NCBI GenBank assembly: GCA_902588315.1 | Contig: CACIOP010000012.1 | Coordinates: 1 to 33,644 of the forward strand | Source: an uncultured Pelagibacteraceae bacterium | GTDB lineage: Bacteria > Pseudomonadota > Alphaproteobacteria > Pelagibacterales > Pelagibacteraceae | Direction of reading: 5' to 3' | Length of the DNA stretch: 33,644 nt | Shown: positions 17,724-27,284 of the stretch, in pieces | How positions within the stretch are numbered: position 1 is the stretch's first letter | Layout of the letters: each line of letters opens with the position of its first letter | Position numbers and translations under genes: made by a program | The notes under the pieces: generated by a model | Seen by the model: the letters and a program-made list of their open reading frames with translations, nothing else | Told to the model about the DNA's origin: nothing | Database searches by the model: none

Positions 17724-17725
17724 TT

Positions 17726-19102
17726 ATGTCTGAAACAAAAAAACAAACATGGCTTGATTCTCTTGCAGTTTATAAAGATATTCGAATGGTAAGAATTCTT
17801 TTATTAGGTGCAATAAGTGGATTTCCATGGGTATTAATTGCAAGCAGCTTAAGTCTTTGGCTTAAAGAAGAAGGTCTTAGTAGATCAACAATTGGATGGG
17901 CAGGTTTAATTTTTGGAGTATATGCTTTCAATTATTTGTGGGCTCCCATTATAGATAGAATTCAAATTCCAATACTAACAAAAAAATTAGGTCATAGAAG
18001 AGGATGGATAGTTTTGATGCAATTAATTATTTTGTTAAGTCTTGTTGTTTGGAGTGTGATTAATCCAACTGAAAATTTGGCTTTATTAATCACTGTAGGT
18101 TTAATTATTGCTATTGCGTCAGCAACCCAAGATATAACTGTAGATGCATTAAGAATTGAACAGATAAATGAAAATGAAGGAAAATCAATGGCTGCTGGTG
18201 CAGCTATGGCTGTTGTTGGTTGGTGGACAGGTTATAAATTAGGTGGAGTTGTTGCTTTATTCACAGCAGAATTTTTTGAAAACCTAGGGGTGGCTGACTA
18301 TTGGCAAGCTACTTTTTTAATTTTAGGTATTTTAATAATTTTAATGAATATTGGATTAATGTTTGTTCATGAACCTATAGAGACAAACAGACAAGCAAAA
18401 CAGAGAGAAACAGACAAATTAATTGAAGGAAAACTTGGATCTAGCAATATTATTACAAACTTTATCGCATATATTACAGGAACTATAGGCGGACCTATCA
18501 TTAGTTTTTTTAGAAAAAATGGTTTTGCCATTGCAGCTGGAATTTTAGGATTTGTTTTCTTGTTCAAGATAGGTGAGGCATTTATGGGAAGAATGTCTAT
18601 TGTTTTTTATAAAGAAATTGGTTTCTCCAAAGGTCAAATTGCAATTTATTCAAAAGGACTTGGCTGGATAACAACAGTTGTATTTACTTTGTTGGGTGGA
18701 GTAATGGCCATGAGAGCTGGAACAATTAAAACTATGTTCTTTGCTGGTGGATTAATGGCTATAACCAACCTTTTATTCGCAGTTTTAGCGTGGACTGGAA
18801 AATCAGAAATTTTATTTGCAATTGCGGTTATAGCCGATGATATCACAGCAGCTTTTGCAACTGTAGCATTTGTTGCATTTATATCATTACTAGTTGACAG
18901 AACTTATACAGCCACACAATATGCATTACTTGCTTCAATTGGTACTGCTGGTCGTACTACCTTAGCTTCATCCTCAGGCGCTCTAGTTGACTGGTTAAAC
19001 GGAGATTGGGGAACATTTTTTGTTTTAACGACTATAATGGTGATACCATCATTAATTTGTTTGTGGTTAATTAAAAACAAAATTAAAATTGGTGCAAAAT
19101 AA
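17726..19102 (+). CDS. ampG: AmpG-type muropeptide permease (MFS)
   Basis: A major-facilitator protein of about 458 residues with 12 or more hydrophobic segments. AmpG-like features are LGAISGFPWVLIASSLSLWL, the early motif NYLWAPIIDRIQIP with LGHRRGWIVLMQ, ASATQDITVDALRIE, and a long middle loop. AmpG imports anhydromuropeptides released during cell-wall turnover. I start at the ATG at 17726, which has a GGAG Shine-Dalgarno nine bases upstream inside the trkH end; a TTG at 17711 in frame is less likely. The next gene, an NlpC/P60 peptidase, overlaps its 3' end by 14 bases, which supports a muropeptide role. Some relatives transport other substrates. Confidence 0.82.
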   Translation: MSETKKQTWLDSLAVYKDIRMVRILLLGAISGFPWVLIASSLSLWLKEEGLSRSTIGWAGLIFGVYAFNYLWAPIIDRIQIPILTKKLGHRRGWIVLMQLIILLSLVVWSVINPTENLALLITVGLIIAIASATQDITVDALRIEQINENEGKSMAAGAAMAVVGWWTGYKLGGVVALFTAEFFENLGVADYWQATFLILGILIILMNIGLMFVHEPIETNRQAKQRETDKLIEGKLGSSNIITNFIAYITGTIGGPIISFFRKNGFAIAAGILGFVFLFKIGEAFMGRMSIVFYKEIGFSKGQIAIYSKGLGWITTVVFTLLGGVMAMRAGTIKTMFFAGGLMAITNLLFAVLAWTGKSEILFAIAVIADDITAAFATVAFVAFISLLVDRTYTATQYALLASIGTAGRTTLASSSGALVDWLNGDWGTFFVLTTIMVIPSLICLWLIKNKIKIGAK

Positions 19103-19838
19103 TTTTTATTTCATAGGTAATTTTTCGAATATTTACAAAAATGCTTCGAAAAGATCTGAGGTAACTTCACAAATTATACATGGTGAAAAATTCAAAATAC
19201 TAGCAAAAAGTAAAAATTGGATAAAAATTAAAACTTTATTTGATAATTATAAGGGGTTTATAAAAAATTCAAAATATATAGAAAAATTTAGCCCCAATTA
19301 TAAAGTCAGTTCACTAAAAGCAAAGATTTATAAAAAACCTGGAATTGGAACTATCAGTTGGCTTCCATTTGCATCCAAATTATCTGTATTTGATCAAAAT
19401 AAGAATTACGTAAAAATTGAAAAAAATAAATGGATTAAAAAAGCTGATATTAAAAAAATAAACCATAAAGAAAATAATTTTACAAAAATATTTAAAAAAT
19501 TTCTCGAAGTAAAATATGTTTGGGGTGGAAAAACATTTAAAGGTGTTGATTGTTCAGCTTTATTGCAAATTTTTTATTTTTATAATAATTCGTTTTATCC
19601 AAGAGATACAAAAGATCAGATCAAATATACAAAAAAGAATTCAAAGAAAAGACTATTTAAAAAAGGAGATATTATTTTTTGGAAAGGTCATGTTGCTATG
19701 TGCTTAAATTCTAAACAACTAATTCATGCTTATGGTCCAGAAAGAAAAGTAATTATTATGCCAATTATAGAAACAATTAATAGAATTGAAAAAACTGCCA
19801 AGCTAAAGGTAAAAAAAGTATCTAGAATAAAATATTAA
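19089..19838 (+). CDS. Cytoplasmic NlpC/P60 (C40) peptidase with SH3b domains
   Basis: About 249 residues. Two N-terminal SH3b-like domains (about 1-62 and 72-122) precede an NlpC/P60 domain with YVWGGKTFKGVDCSALLQ (nucleophile Cys155), the general base His201 in FWKGHVAMCL and the third residue His213 in LIHAYG. Such enzymes cleave gamma-D-Glu to diamino-acid bonds in murein peptides; SH3b-C40 proteins like YkfC are involved in recycling. I see no signal peptide, so it should work in the cytoplasm on peptides brought in by the AmpG-like permease whose gene it overlaps by 14 bases. The start is TTG at 19089 or GTG at 19092. The stop shares TTAA with the stop of tyrC on the opposite strand. 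Confidence 0.85.
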   Translation: MVQNNFYFIGNFSNIYKNASKRSEVTSQIIHGEKFKILAKSKNWIKIKTLFDNYKGFIKNSKYIEKFSPNYKVSSLKAKIYKKPGIGTISWLPFASKLSVFDQNKNYVKIEKNKWIKKADIKKINHKENNFTKIFKKFLEVKYVWGGKTFKGVDCSALLQIFYFYNNSFYPRDTKDQIKYTKKNSKKRLFKKGDIIFWKGHVAMCLNSKQLIHAYGPERKVIIMPIIETINRIEKTAKLKVKKVSRIKY

Positions 19839-20731
19839 TTTCTTCCAAAATCAGGTTTATCAATATCTTGTTTCAATTTGATGATTTTTGACCTTACTTT
19901 TTTAGTCTGAGTAAGTTTCTTTACGATAGACTTATTATTTTTTGAATTAATATCTTTTTTAAATTGATTTAAATTTTTAATAAATAAATCAATCGCTTTT
20001 GAAATATTATTTTTATTGTTAAAAAAAATATCTCTCCACATGATTTCATTTGATGCTGCAATCCTAGAAAAATCTCGTAATCCACCAGCACTATATTTGA
20101 TTAGCTCATAATTTTGTTTTTTCTCAAAATCTTGTGCAGATTTCACCAGATTATACGCAATTAAGTGAGGTAAATGACTAGTAATAGAAAAAATTTTGTC
20201 ATGTTTTTCGGCGCTCATAACAACTACTTTTGCTCCAATTTTTTTCCAAAACTTAGTTAGAATATTTATATAATTTTTTTTAATATTTTTTTCTTTAATT
20301 ATTATGCACCATCTATCAGTAAACATATTTTCTTTACCATGCTCTGGTCCACTGACCTCTGATCCAGCTATTGGGTGACTTTGAATCCAATGAATACCTT
20401 TCTTTAAAAATTTATTTATAATTTTAGAAGTTTCAATTTTTGAAGAACCAATATCTGTAATCAATGTTTTCGATGGTATAAATTTATTAATTTTTAAAAT
20501 AATATTTTTGTATTCACTCATTGGTGTACAAAAGATGATTAAATCGGAATTACCTACACCTTCTTTTAATGATTTAACAATTGTTCCAGGTAATTTTAAT
20601 CTTTTTATCTTAGCAATATTTGATTTTGATTTTTCATAAATAAATATTTTTTTTGCTATTTTTTTTTTGCTAATACGCCTTAATAAAGATGAACCTAATA
20701 ATCCACAGCCAATAATTAAAATATTTTTCAT
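19835..20731 (-). CDS. tyrC: Prephenate/arogenate dehydrogenase (TyrC)
   Basis: A 298-residue NAD(P)-dependent dehydrogenase for tyrosine synthesis. The Rossmann motif IIGCGLLGSSLLRRI is at the N-terminus; IFCTPMSEY (about 68), TDIGSSK and the substrate loop HPIAGSEVSGPEHG (about 118-131) are family markers, with SHLPHLIAYNLV and SAGGLRDFSRIAAS further on. It is the monofunctional cyclohexadienyl dehydrogenase type. Its ATG overlaps the hisC stop by 4 bases (ATGA), and the pair hisC-tyrC next to divergent metX-metW is a common alphaproteobacterial arrangement. Confidence 0.94.
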   Translation of the reverse strand: MKNILIIGCGLLGSSLLRRISKKKIAKKIFIYEKSKSNIAKIKRLKLPGTIVKSLKEGVGNSDLIIFCTPMSEYKNIILKINKFIPSKTLITDIGSSKIETSKIINKFLKKGIHWIQSHPIAGSEVSGPEHGKENMFTDRWCIIIKEKNIKKNYINILTKFWKKIGAKVVVMSAEKHDKIFSITSHLPHLIAYNLVKSAQDFEKKQNYELIKYSAGGLRDFSRIAASNEIMWRDIFFNNKNNISKAIDLFIKNLNQFKKDINSKNNKSIVKKLTQTKKVRSKIIKLKQDIDKPDFGRN

Positions 20732-21813
20732 TTTTTCAATACTTGCTTAATAACACTCATAAATTTTATGTTTTCTTTTTTAGATCCAATAGTTAACCTT
20801 AATTTATTCTTTATATGATAACCATCTTCTGTTGATCTTAAAATAATTCCCTTATTTTTAAGTTTTTCATACAGAAATTTTGCTGAATATCTGCATTTTT
20901 CAAAATTAAGTAACAAAAAATTTGCTGAAACTGAATTTGAAAAAATATTATATGCCTCAAGAAATTTCTTAATTTTTTCAGAATATAATAAATTATGTCT
21001 AATAGATTTATTTATGAAAGCTTTATCCTTCAATGACTCGGTGGCAGCTAATTGAGCAATACCATTTACATTAAATGGTGGTTTTATAACATTTAGTGCA
21101 TCAACTATTTTTTTTGAGCCATATCCCCAACCTACTCTAAGAGAAGCTAATCCAAACATTTTTGAAAAAGTTCTAAGGATGAAAACATTGTCTTTATTTT
21201 TAAACAAATCTAACCCAGATGAATAATCTTTGTTTTTCATATATTCTGCATAGGCATCATCTATAACTAGTAAAATTTTTTGATTTAATCTTTTTCTTAA
21301 TTCTAAAACTTCTTTTTTCGTTAAGTAAGTTCCAGTAGGATTGTTTGGGTTAGCTATAAATACAATTTTAGTTTTTTTCGTTATTTTTTTTAAAATTTCA
21401 TTTACTGAAACTTTAAAATTAATTTCTTTTGCAAATACAACTTTTGCACCTACAATTTTTGAGTAAATTCTGTACATTAAAAAACTGTACTCTGGTACTA
21501 CAACCTCATCTTTTGGTTTTAAAAACAACTGACAAAGCATTTGAATAACTTCATCTGAACCAGCTCCACAAATAATTTTCTCAGAATTACATCTATAAGC
21601 TTTAGATATTGCTTTTCTTAAATTTTGAGATTTTCCATCTGGATATTTATCTAAATTCAGATTTTTGTTTGATATTATTTTCTTTGCTTTAGGGCTCATA
21701 CCTAAAGCAGACTCATTTGCAGAAAGCTTAATTACGTTCTTAAGTTTATTAACTTTTGATTTGCCAGGCTTATAAGCCTCAATTTTAAAATTTTTGAAAT
21801 TTAGAGTTATCAT
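20728..21813 (-). CDS. hisC: Histidinol-phosphate / aromatic aminotransferase
   Basis: A 361-residue fold I PLP aminotransferase of the HisC subgroup. It has KLSANESALGMSPKA at the N-terminus, GAGSDEVIQMLCQ (about 83), NPNNPTGTYL (about 155), DDAYAEY and the PLP Lys218 in RTFSKMFGLASLRVGWG. Linked with a 4-base overlap to tyrC, it probably serves as the aromatic aminotransferase of the tyrosine/phenylalanine branch as well as or instead of the histidine pathway, as proposed for hisC copies beside tyrC in other alphaproteobacteria. Which role dominates depends on whether a second hisC exists elsewhere. Confidence 0.92.
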   Translation of the reverse strand: MITLNFKNFKIEAYKPGKSKVNKLKNVIKLSANESALGMSPKAKKIISNKNLNLDKYPDGKSQNLRKAISKAYRCNSEKIICGAGSDEVIQMLCQLFLKPKDEVVVPEYSFLMYRIYSKIVGAKVVFAKEINFKVSVNEILKKITKKTKIVFIANPNNPTGTYLTKKEVLELRKRLNQKILLVIDDAYAEYMKNKDYSSGLDLFKNKDNVFILRTFSKMFGLASLRVGWGYGSKKIVDALNVIKPPFNVNGIAQLAATESLKDKAFINKSIRHNLLYSEKIKKFLEAYNIFSNSVSANFLLLNFEKCRYSAKFLYEKLKNKGIILRSTEDGYHIKNKLRLTIGSKKENIKFMSVIKQVLKK

Positions 21814-21840
21814 TTTTTTTAATTTATGTGCTCTTTATAG

Positions 21841-21860
21841 ATAAAATTACAAAATTTTAT
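21841..21860. repeat. Perfect dyad in the hisC/metX intergenic region
   Basis: ATAAAATT (21841-21848) and its exact reverse complement AATTTTAT (21853-21860) flank a four-base loop. CTCT (21831-21834) and AGAG (21861-21864) could extend it past a bulge. It sits 27-47 bases before the hisC ATG on the minus strand and could be an operator or leader hairpin. It is made only of A-T pairs and may be chance. Confidence 0.3.
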
Positions 21861-21886
21861 AGAGAATAAGAGGATTTTTTAAAAAA

Positions 21887-21915
21887 TTGACATAATAAAT
21901 AAGTTCTAGTAAAAA
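21887..21915 (+). promoter_or_regulatory. Promoter for the metX riboswitch transcript
   Basis: A perfect -35 TTGACA (21887-21892) is followed after 17 bases by TAAAAA (21910-21915; four of six matches). The predicted transcription start is at about 21922, exactly at the first base of the SAM-II riboswitch stem. The agreement of the two independent signals supports both. Confidence 0.65.
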
Positions 21916-21920
21916 AAATT

Positions 21921-21970
21921 GTGCGCTGATTTAACTGAATTGCGAGCGCTTAAAAAAAACCGCTAAAATA
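21921..21970 (+). promoter_or_regulatory. SAM-II (SAM-alpha) riboswitch upstream of metX
   Basis: The stretch contains the conserved SAM-II core: GCGCTGATTTAAC (21923-21935), TTGC (21940-21943), the complementary stem strand AGCGC (21945-21949) and the terminal CGCTAAAA (21961-21968). Stem P1 is GCGCT (21923-21927) with AGCGC. The pseudoknot P2 is not obvious beyond GCG (21942-21944) with CGC (21961-21963), so a covariance search is needed for its exact pairs. SAM-II is known from alphaproteobacteria upstream of metA, metX and metC, where SAM binding lowers expression. Here it would control metX-metW and perhaps gloB. The metX ATG is 35 bases downstream with no Shine-Dalgarno, so the off switch is not simple masking of an obvious ribosome site. 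Confidence 0.9.
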
Positions 21971-21979
21971 GTTTTTTTT
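21952..21979 (+). promoter_or_regulatory. A-tract/T-tract hairpin overlapping the riboswitch 3' end
   Basis: AAAAAAAAC (21952-21960) is the exact reverse complement of GTTTTTTTT (21971-21979), with a ten-base loop that contains the riboswitch's CGCTAAAA. Forming this helix would remove the conserved 3' strand from the SAM-II fold, so it is a candidate alternative (ligand-free) structure. Eight of nine pairs are A-U, so it is weak, and homopolymer runs are common in this genome. Confidence 0.35.
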
Positions 21980-22005
21980 CTCACAATTCGAAACAGTCAA
22001 AAACT

Positions 22006-23121
22006 ATGAATACTGAGAAAAACATAAAAACTTTAATTGTAAAAAAACCACTAAAATTAGACTGTGGAAAAACCATAAAAGATTTTCCAATAGCCTATGA
22101 AACTTACGGTTCACTTAATTCAAAAAAAGATAATGCAATATTAGTTTTTCATGCTCTAACAGGAGATCAATTTGTAACGGGAATTAATCCTGTAACTAAC
22201 AAAGAGGGTTGGTGGAGTTATGCAGTAGGTCCTGATAAGGCTATCGATACGAATAAATATTTTGTTATTTGCTCTAACGTAATTGGTGGATGTATGGGAT
22301 CATACGGACCAAGTCATAAAGATCCTGATCAAAAAATTTTTGGAACAAATTTTCCCGTTATTACAATTAATGATATGGTGAATGCTCAATATAATTTACT
22401 TGATCATTTTGGTATTGATAAACTGTTTTCTATAACTGGTGGTTCAATGGGAGGTATGCAAGTCCTTCAGTTTATTAGCAACTTTCCTGATAAATCCAAA
22501 ACAGTGATACCGATAGCAACCACATCTAGTCATTCAGCTCAAAATATTGCTTTTAACGAGCTAGGTAGACAAGCTATTACAGCTGATATTAACTGGAAAG
22601 ATGGGAATTACACATCAAGCGATACTAATCCTGGAAAAGGATTGGCAGTAGCTAGAATGGCAGCTCATATTACTTATTTATCTAAAAAAGGTTTGCAGGA
22701 AAAATTTGGAAGAAAGTTGCAAGAAAGAGAAGATCTTAAATTTGGATTTGACGCTGATTTTCAAATAGAAAGTTATTTAAGATATCAGGGCTCAGTTTTC
22801 GTAGATAGATTTGATGCAAATAGTTATCTTTATATTACTAGAGCTATGGATTATTTTGATTTAGCTAAGCAATTTAATGGTAATCTTTCAGAAGCATTTA
22901 TAAATACAAACGCGAAATTTTTTATAATTTCTTTTACTTCAGATTGGCTTTATCCAACCCAAGAAAACAAAGATATTGTAATTGCTTTAAACTCAATAGG
23001 AGCTGATGTTGGATTTGTAGAAATTGAGTCAGATAAAGGTCACGACTCCTTTTTACTAGACGTTCCTGATTTCTTAAGTGCACTTAAAAACTTTTTAGAT
23101 AAATCTTACGAAGAAAATTAA
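22006..23121 (+). CDS. metX: Homoserine O-acetyltransferase MetX
   Basis: A 371-residue alpha/beta-hydrolase-fold acyltransferase that activates homoserine for direct sulfhydrylation to homocysteine. It has VFHALTGDQFV (about 48), GWWSYAVGPDKAID, NVIGGCMGSYGPS, nucleophile Ser147 in TGGSMGGMQVLQF, and the acid and base Asp313 (TSDWLYP) and His346 (DKGHDSF). The triad is complete. Some MetX proteins use succinyl-CoA instead, so the acyl donor is an assumption. It lies behind a SAM-II riboswitch and is followed after 2 bases by metW. It is divergent from hisC over a 192-base gap. Confidence 0.96.
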   Translation: MNTEKNIKTLIVKKPLKLDCGKTIKDFPIAYETYGSLNSKKDNAILVFHALTGDQFVTGINPVTNKEGWWSYAVGPDKAIDTNKYFVICSNVIGGCMGSYGPSHKDPDQKIFGTNFPVITINDMVNAQYNLLDHFGIDKLFSITGGSMGGMQVLQFISNFPDKSKTVIPIATTSSHSAQNIAFNELGRQAITADINWKDGNYTSSDTNPGKGLAVARMAAHITYLSKKGLQEKFGRKLQEREDLKFGFDADFQIESYLRYQGSVFVDRFDANSYLYITRAMDYFDLAKQFNGNLSEAFINTNAKFFIISFTSDWLYPTQENKDIVIALNSIGADVGFVEIESDKGHDSFLLDVPDFLSALKNFLDKSYEEN

Positions 23122-23123
23122 TT

Positions 23124-23720
23124 ATGAAAAATGAATTTCAGGTAATAGCAGATTTAATTGAAAAAGATAAGAAAGTCTTAGATGTAGGTTGTGCTGATGG
23201 AACTTTGATGAAATTTTTAAAGGATAATAAAAACATAAATATAAGAGGATTAGAGATTTCAAAAGAAAAAGTTCAAGAATGTATTGCAAAAGGTTTAACT
23301 GTAATTGAAGGAAATGCTGAAAAAGATTTAAAACAATTTCCAGACAAATCATTTGATTATGTTGTTTTAAGTCAAACTCTTCAAGCTTTTCTTAATCCTG
23401 AATTAGTTTTAGATGAACTTTTAAGAGTTGGAAAAAAAGCAATAGTTACGATTCCTAATTTTGGATACTGGAAAGTAAGATTTCATTTATTATTTAAAGG
23501 TACAATGCCAATTACAAAAACATTACCAGATGAATGGTATAACACACCAAATTTACATATGTGTACAATCAAAGATTTTTTTCACTTTGTAAAATCAAAA
23601 GATATTAAAATTTTTAAATCACTCGCTTTAAATAATCTTAATTCATCAATAATAAATGAGAGCAATTTAGGAGTTAAAAATTTGTTTGCAGATCTAGGTA
23701 TATTTTTGATAGAAAAATAA
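23124..23720 (+). CDS. metW: Methionine biosynthesis protein MetW
   Basis: A 198-residue methyltransferase-fold protein. The SAM-binding motif VLDVGCADGTLMKFL is at about 20, followed by VIEGNAEKDL, FDYVVLSQTLQAF and the family-typical VTIPNFGYWKVR, LLFKGTMPITKTLP and WYNTPNLHMCTIKDF. MetW pairs with MetX in many proteobacteria and is needed for its full activity; no methyl acceptor is established. It starts 2 bases after metX and is followed after one base by gloB, so the three share one SAM-controlled transcript unless there is an internal promoter. Confidence 0.95.
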   Translation: MKNEFQVIADLIEKDKKVLDVGCADGTLMKFLKDNKNINIRGLEISKEKVQECIAKGLTVIEGNAEKDLKQFPDKSFDYVVLSQTLQAFLNPELVLDELLRVGKKAIVTIPNFGYWKVRFHLLFKGTMPITKTLPDEWYNTPNLHMCTIKDFFHFVKSKDIKIFKSLALNNLNSSIINESNLGVKNLFADLGIFLIEK

Positions 23721-23721
23721 A

Positions 23722-24441
23722 ATGCGTATTGAAATTATACCCTGTCTTCAAGACAATTATAGCTATTTAATAATAGATGAAAGTAACAATTTTGCATGTG
23801 TTGTAGATCCCAGTGAGTCTGAACCAATAATAAATTTCCTAAAAAATAAAAATATAAAATTAAAATATATTCTTAATACTCATCATCATTATGATCATAT
23901 TGGAGGAAATCAAGAATTAAAAAAAAGATATGGGTCAGTTGTTGTGGGTTTTAAAGGAGACTCAAAAAGAATACCTGGAATAGACATATTGTTAGAAGAC
24001 AATCAAATATGGAAAGCTGAAAACTTTGAAGCTAAAATTATGCATATACCTGGACACACATCAGGCCATATTTGTTTTAATTTTTTTAAAGAAAAATTAG
24101 TTTTTACTGGAGATACACTTTTCTCACTTGGCTGTGGAAGAATATTTGAAGGCTCTTATGAAGAAATGTTTGAGTCTTTGAACAAAATTAAATTATTACC
24201 AAAAGAGACAAAAATTTATTGTGGTCATGAATACACTCTTAACAATGCAAAATTTTGTAAAAAATATGATTCAGAAAACAAAGATTTACAAAAAAAAATA
24301 GAAAAAATAGAAAAATTAAGAGAAAATGGAATTCCTACCATACCCTCAACTTTAAAAGAGGAATTGGATTGTAATATATTTTTAAGAGCAAAAGATGTAA
24401 AAACCTTTTCAAAATTAAGAGATTTTAAGGATAATTTCTAA
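23722..24441 (+). CDS. gloB: Hydroxyacylglutathione hydrolase (glyoxalase II)
   Basis: A 239-residue metallo-beta-lactamase-fold enzyme that hydrolyses S-D-lactoylglutathione to lactate and glutathione in methylglyoxal detoxification. The metal-binding motif NTHHHYDHIGG (His54, His56, Asp58, His59) is followed by HIPGHTSGHICF, FTGDTLFSLGCGRIFEG and YCGHEYTLNNAKF, all typical of GloB. The C-terminal helical domain that binds glutathione is present (CNIFLRAK). It begins one base after metW. Confidence 0.96.
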   Translation: MRIEIIPCLQDNYSYLIIDESNNFACVVDPSESEPIINFLKNKNIKLKYILNTHHHYDHIGGNQELKKRYGSVVVGFKGDSKRIPGIDILLEDNQIWKAENFEAKIMHIPGHTSGHICFNFFKEKLVFTGDTLFSLGCGRIFEGSYEEMFESLNKIKLLPKETKIYCGHEYTLNNAKFCKKYDSENKDLQKKIEKIEKLRENGIPTIPSTLKEELDCNIFLRAKDVKTFSKLRDFKDNF

Positions 24442-24451
24442 TTAATTCGGC

Positions 24452-24479
24452 TTGACTAAAGGCTGACTACAACTATATT
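24452..24479 (+). promoter_or_regulatory. Promoter for the rplU-rpmA operon
   Basis: TTGACT (24452-24457) and TATATT (24474-24479) are 16 bases apart in the 64-base gap between gloB and rplU. The predicted start leaves a leader of about 20 bases before the rplU ATG. Both boxes match five of six consensus positions. Confidence 0.7.
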
Positions 24480-24505
24480 GCGGTAACTTTAAATTAAATC
24501 ATACT

Positions 24506-24904
24506 ATGTCATACGCAGTAATAAAAACAGGTGGAAAACAGTATAAAGTAAAATCTGGAGAAATTCTAAAGATTGAAAAACTACCAGATTCTAAACCTGA
24601 TACTAAAATAGAGTTTAATGAAATTTTGGCATACGGTGATGACAAATCAATTGAAATTGGAACTCCAAATGTTGAGGGTGCAAAAGTAGAAGCTAATTTA
24701 ATTAAAAATAGTAAAAATAGAACTATTTTAATTTTTAAAAAAAGAAGAAGACAAAATTCAAGAAGAAAAAATGGGCATAGACAAGAATATTCTATGATAA
24801 GAATTAACAAAATTTTTTCAAAAGATGGTAAAGTGTTATCAGAAGCTGAAAAAATTTCTAAAACTTCAAAAAAAGAAGAAGTTAAGGAAGCAGTAAGCAA
24901 ATAG
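24506..24904 (+). CDS. rplU: 50S ribosomal protein L21
   Basis: A 132-residue protein beginning MSYAVIKTGGKQYKVKSGE, the universal L21 start, with KKRRRQNSRRKNGHRQEYSMIRI at its centre. The acidic-basic C-terminal extension of about 25 residues (from SKDGKVLSEA onward) is longer than E. coli L21, as in many alphaproteobacteria. It is the first gene of the rplU-rpmA-obgE-proB-proA-nadD-rsfS-ctpA-rppH run, with its own promoter just upstream. Confidence 0.97.
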   Translation: MSYAVIKTGGKQYKVKSGEILKIEKLPDSKPDTKIEFNEILAYGDDKSIEIGTPNVEGAKVEANLIKNSKNRTILIFKKRRRQNSRRKNGHRQEYSMIRINKIFSKDGKVLSEAEKISKTSKKEEVKEAVSK

Positions 24905-24918
24905 TTATTAGGTAAGTT

Positions 24919-25173
24919 ATGGCAACAAAAAAAGCAGGTGGATCATCACGAAACGGACGAGATAGTGCCGGCAGAAGACTTGGTGTAAAAAAGTATGGTG
25001 GTGAAACAGTAATTCCTGGAAACATAATTGTTAGACAAAGAGGAACTAAGATTTTTCCAGGTGAAAATGTTGGTATGGGCAAAGATCATTCAATATTTTC
25101 AGTTGTTAAGGGAAAAGTTGTCTTCAAAAAATCAAAATCAGATAGAACTTTCGTTTCTGTAAAGCCCAATTAA
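24919..25173 (+). CDS. rpmA: 50S ribosomal protein L27
   Basis: An 84-residue protein starting [20 protein letters not shown], the canonical L27 N-terminus that reaches the peptidyl-transferase centre, followed by LGVKKYGGE and [15 protein letters not shown]. There is no cleavable N-terminal extension of the Firmicutes type. It lies 14 bases after rplU and 31 bases before obgE, with a hairpin filling the second gap. Confidence 0.98.
   Translation: MATKKAGGSSRNGRDSAGRRLGVKKYGGETVIPGNIIVRQRGTKIFPGENVGMGKDHSIFSVVKGKVVFKKSKSDRTFVSVKPN

Positions 25174-27284
<2,111 letters not shown>

Noticed and set aside
24499..24900. Long open frame antisense to rplU, and similar frames opposite polA, trkH, obgE, proA and atpG
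   Set aside because: They lie opposite strongly conserved genes, have no recognisable domains and reflect the low frequency of stops opposite such codon use.
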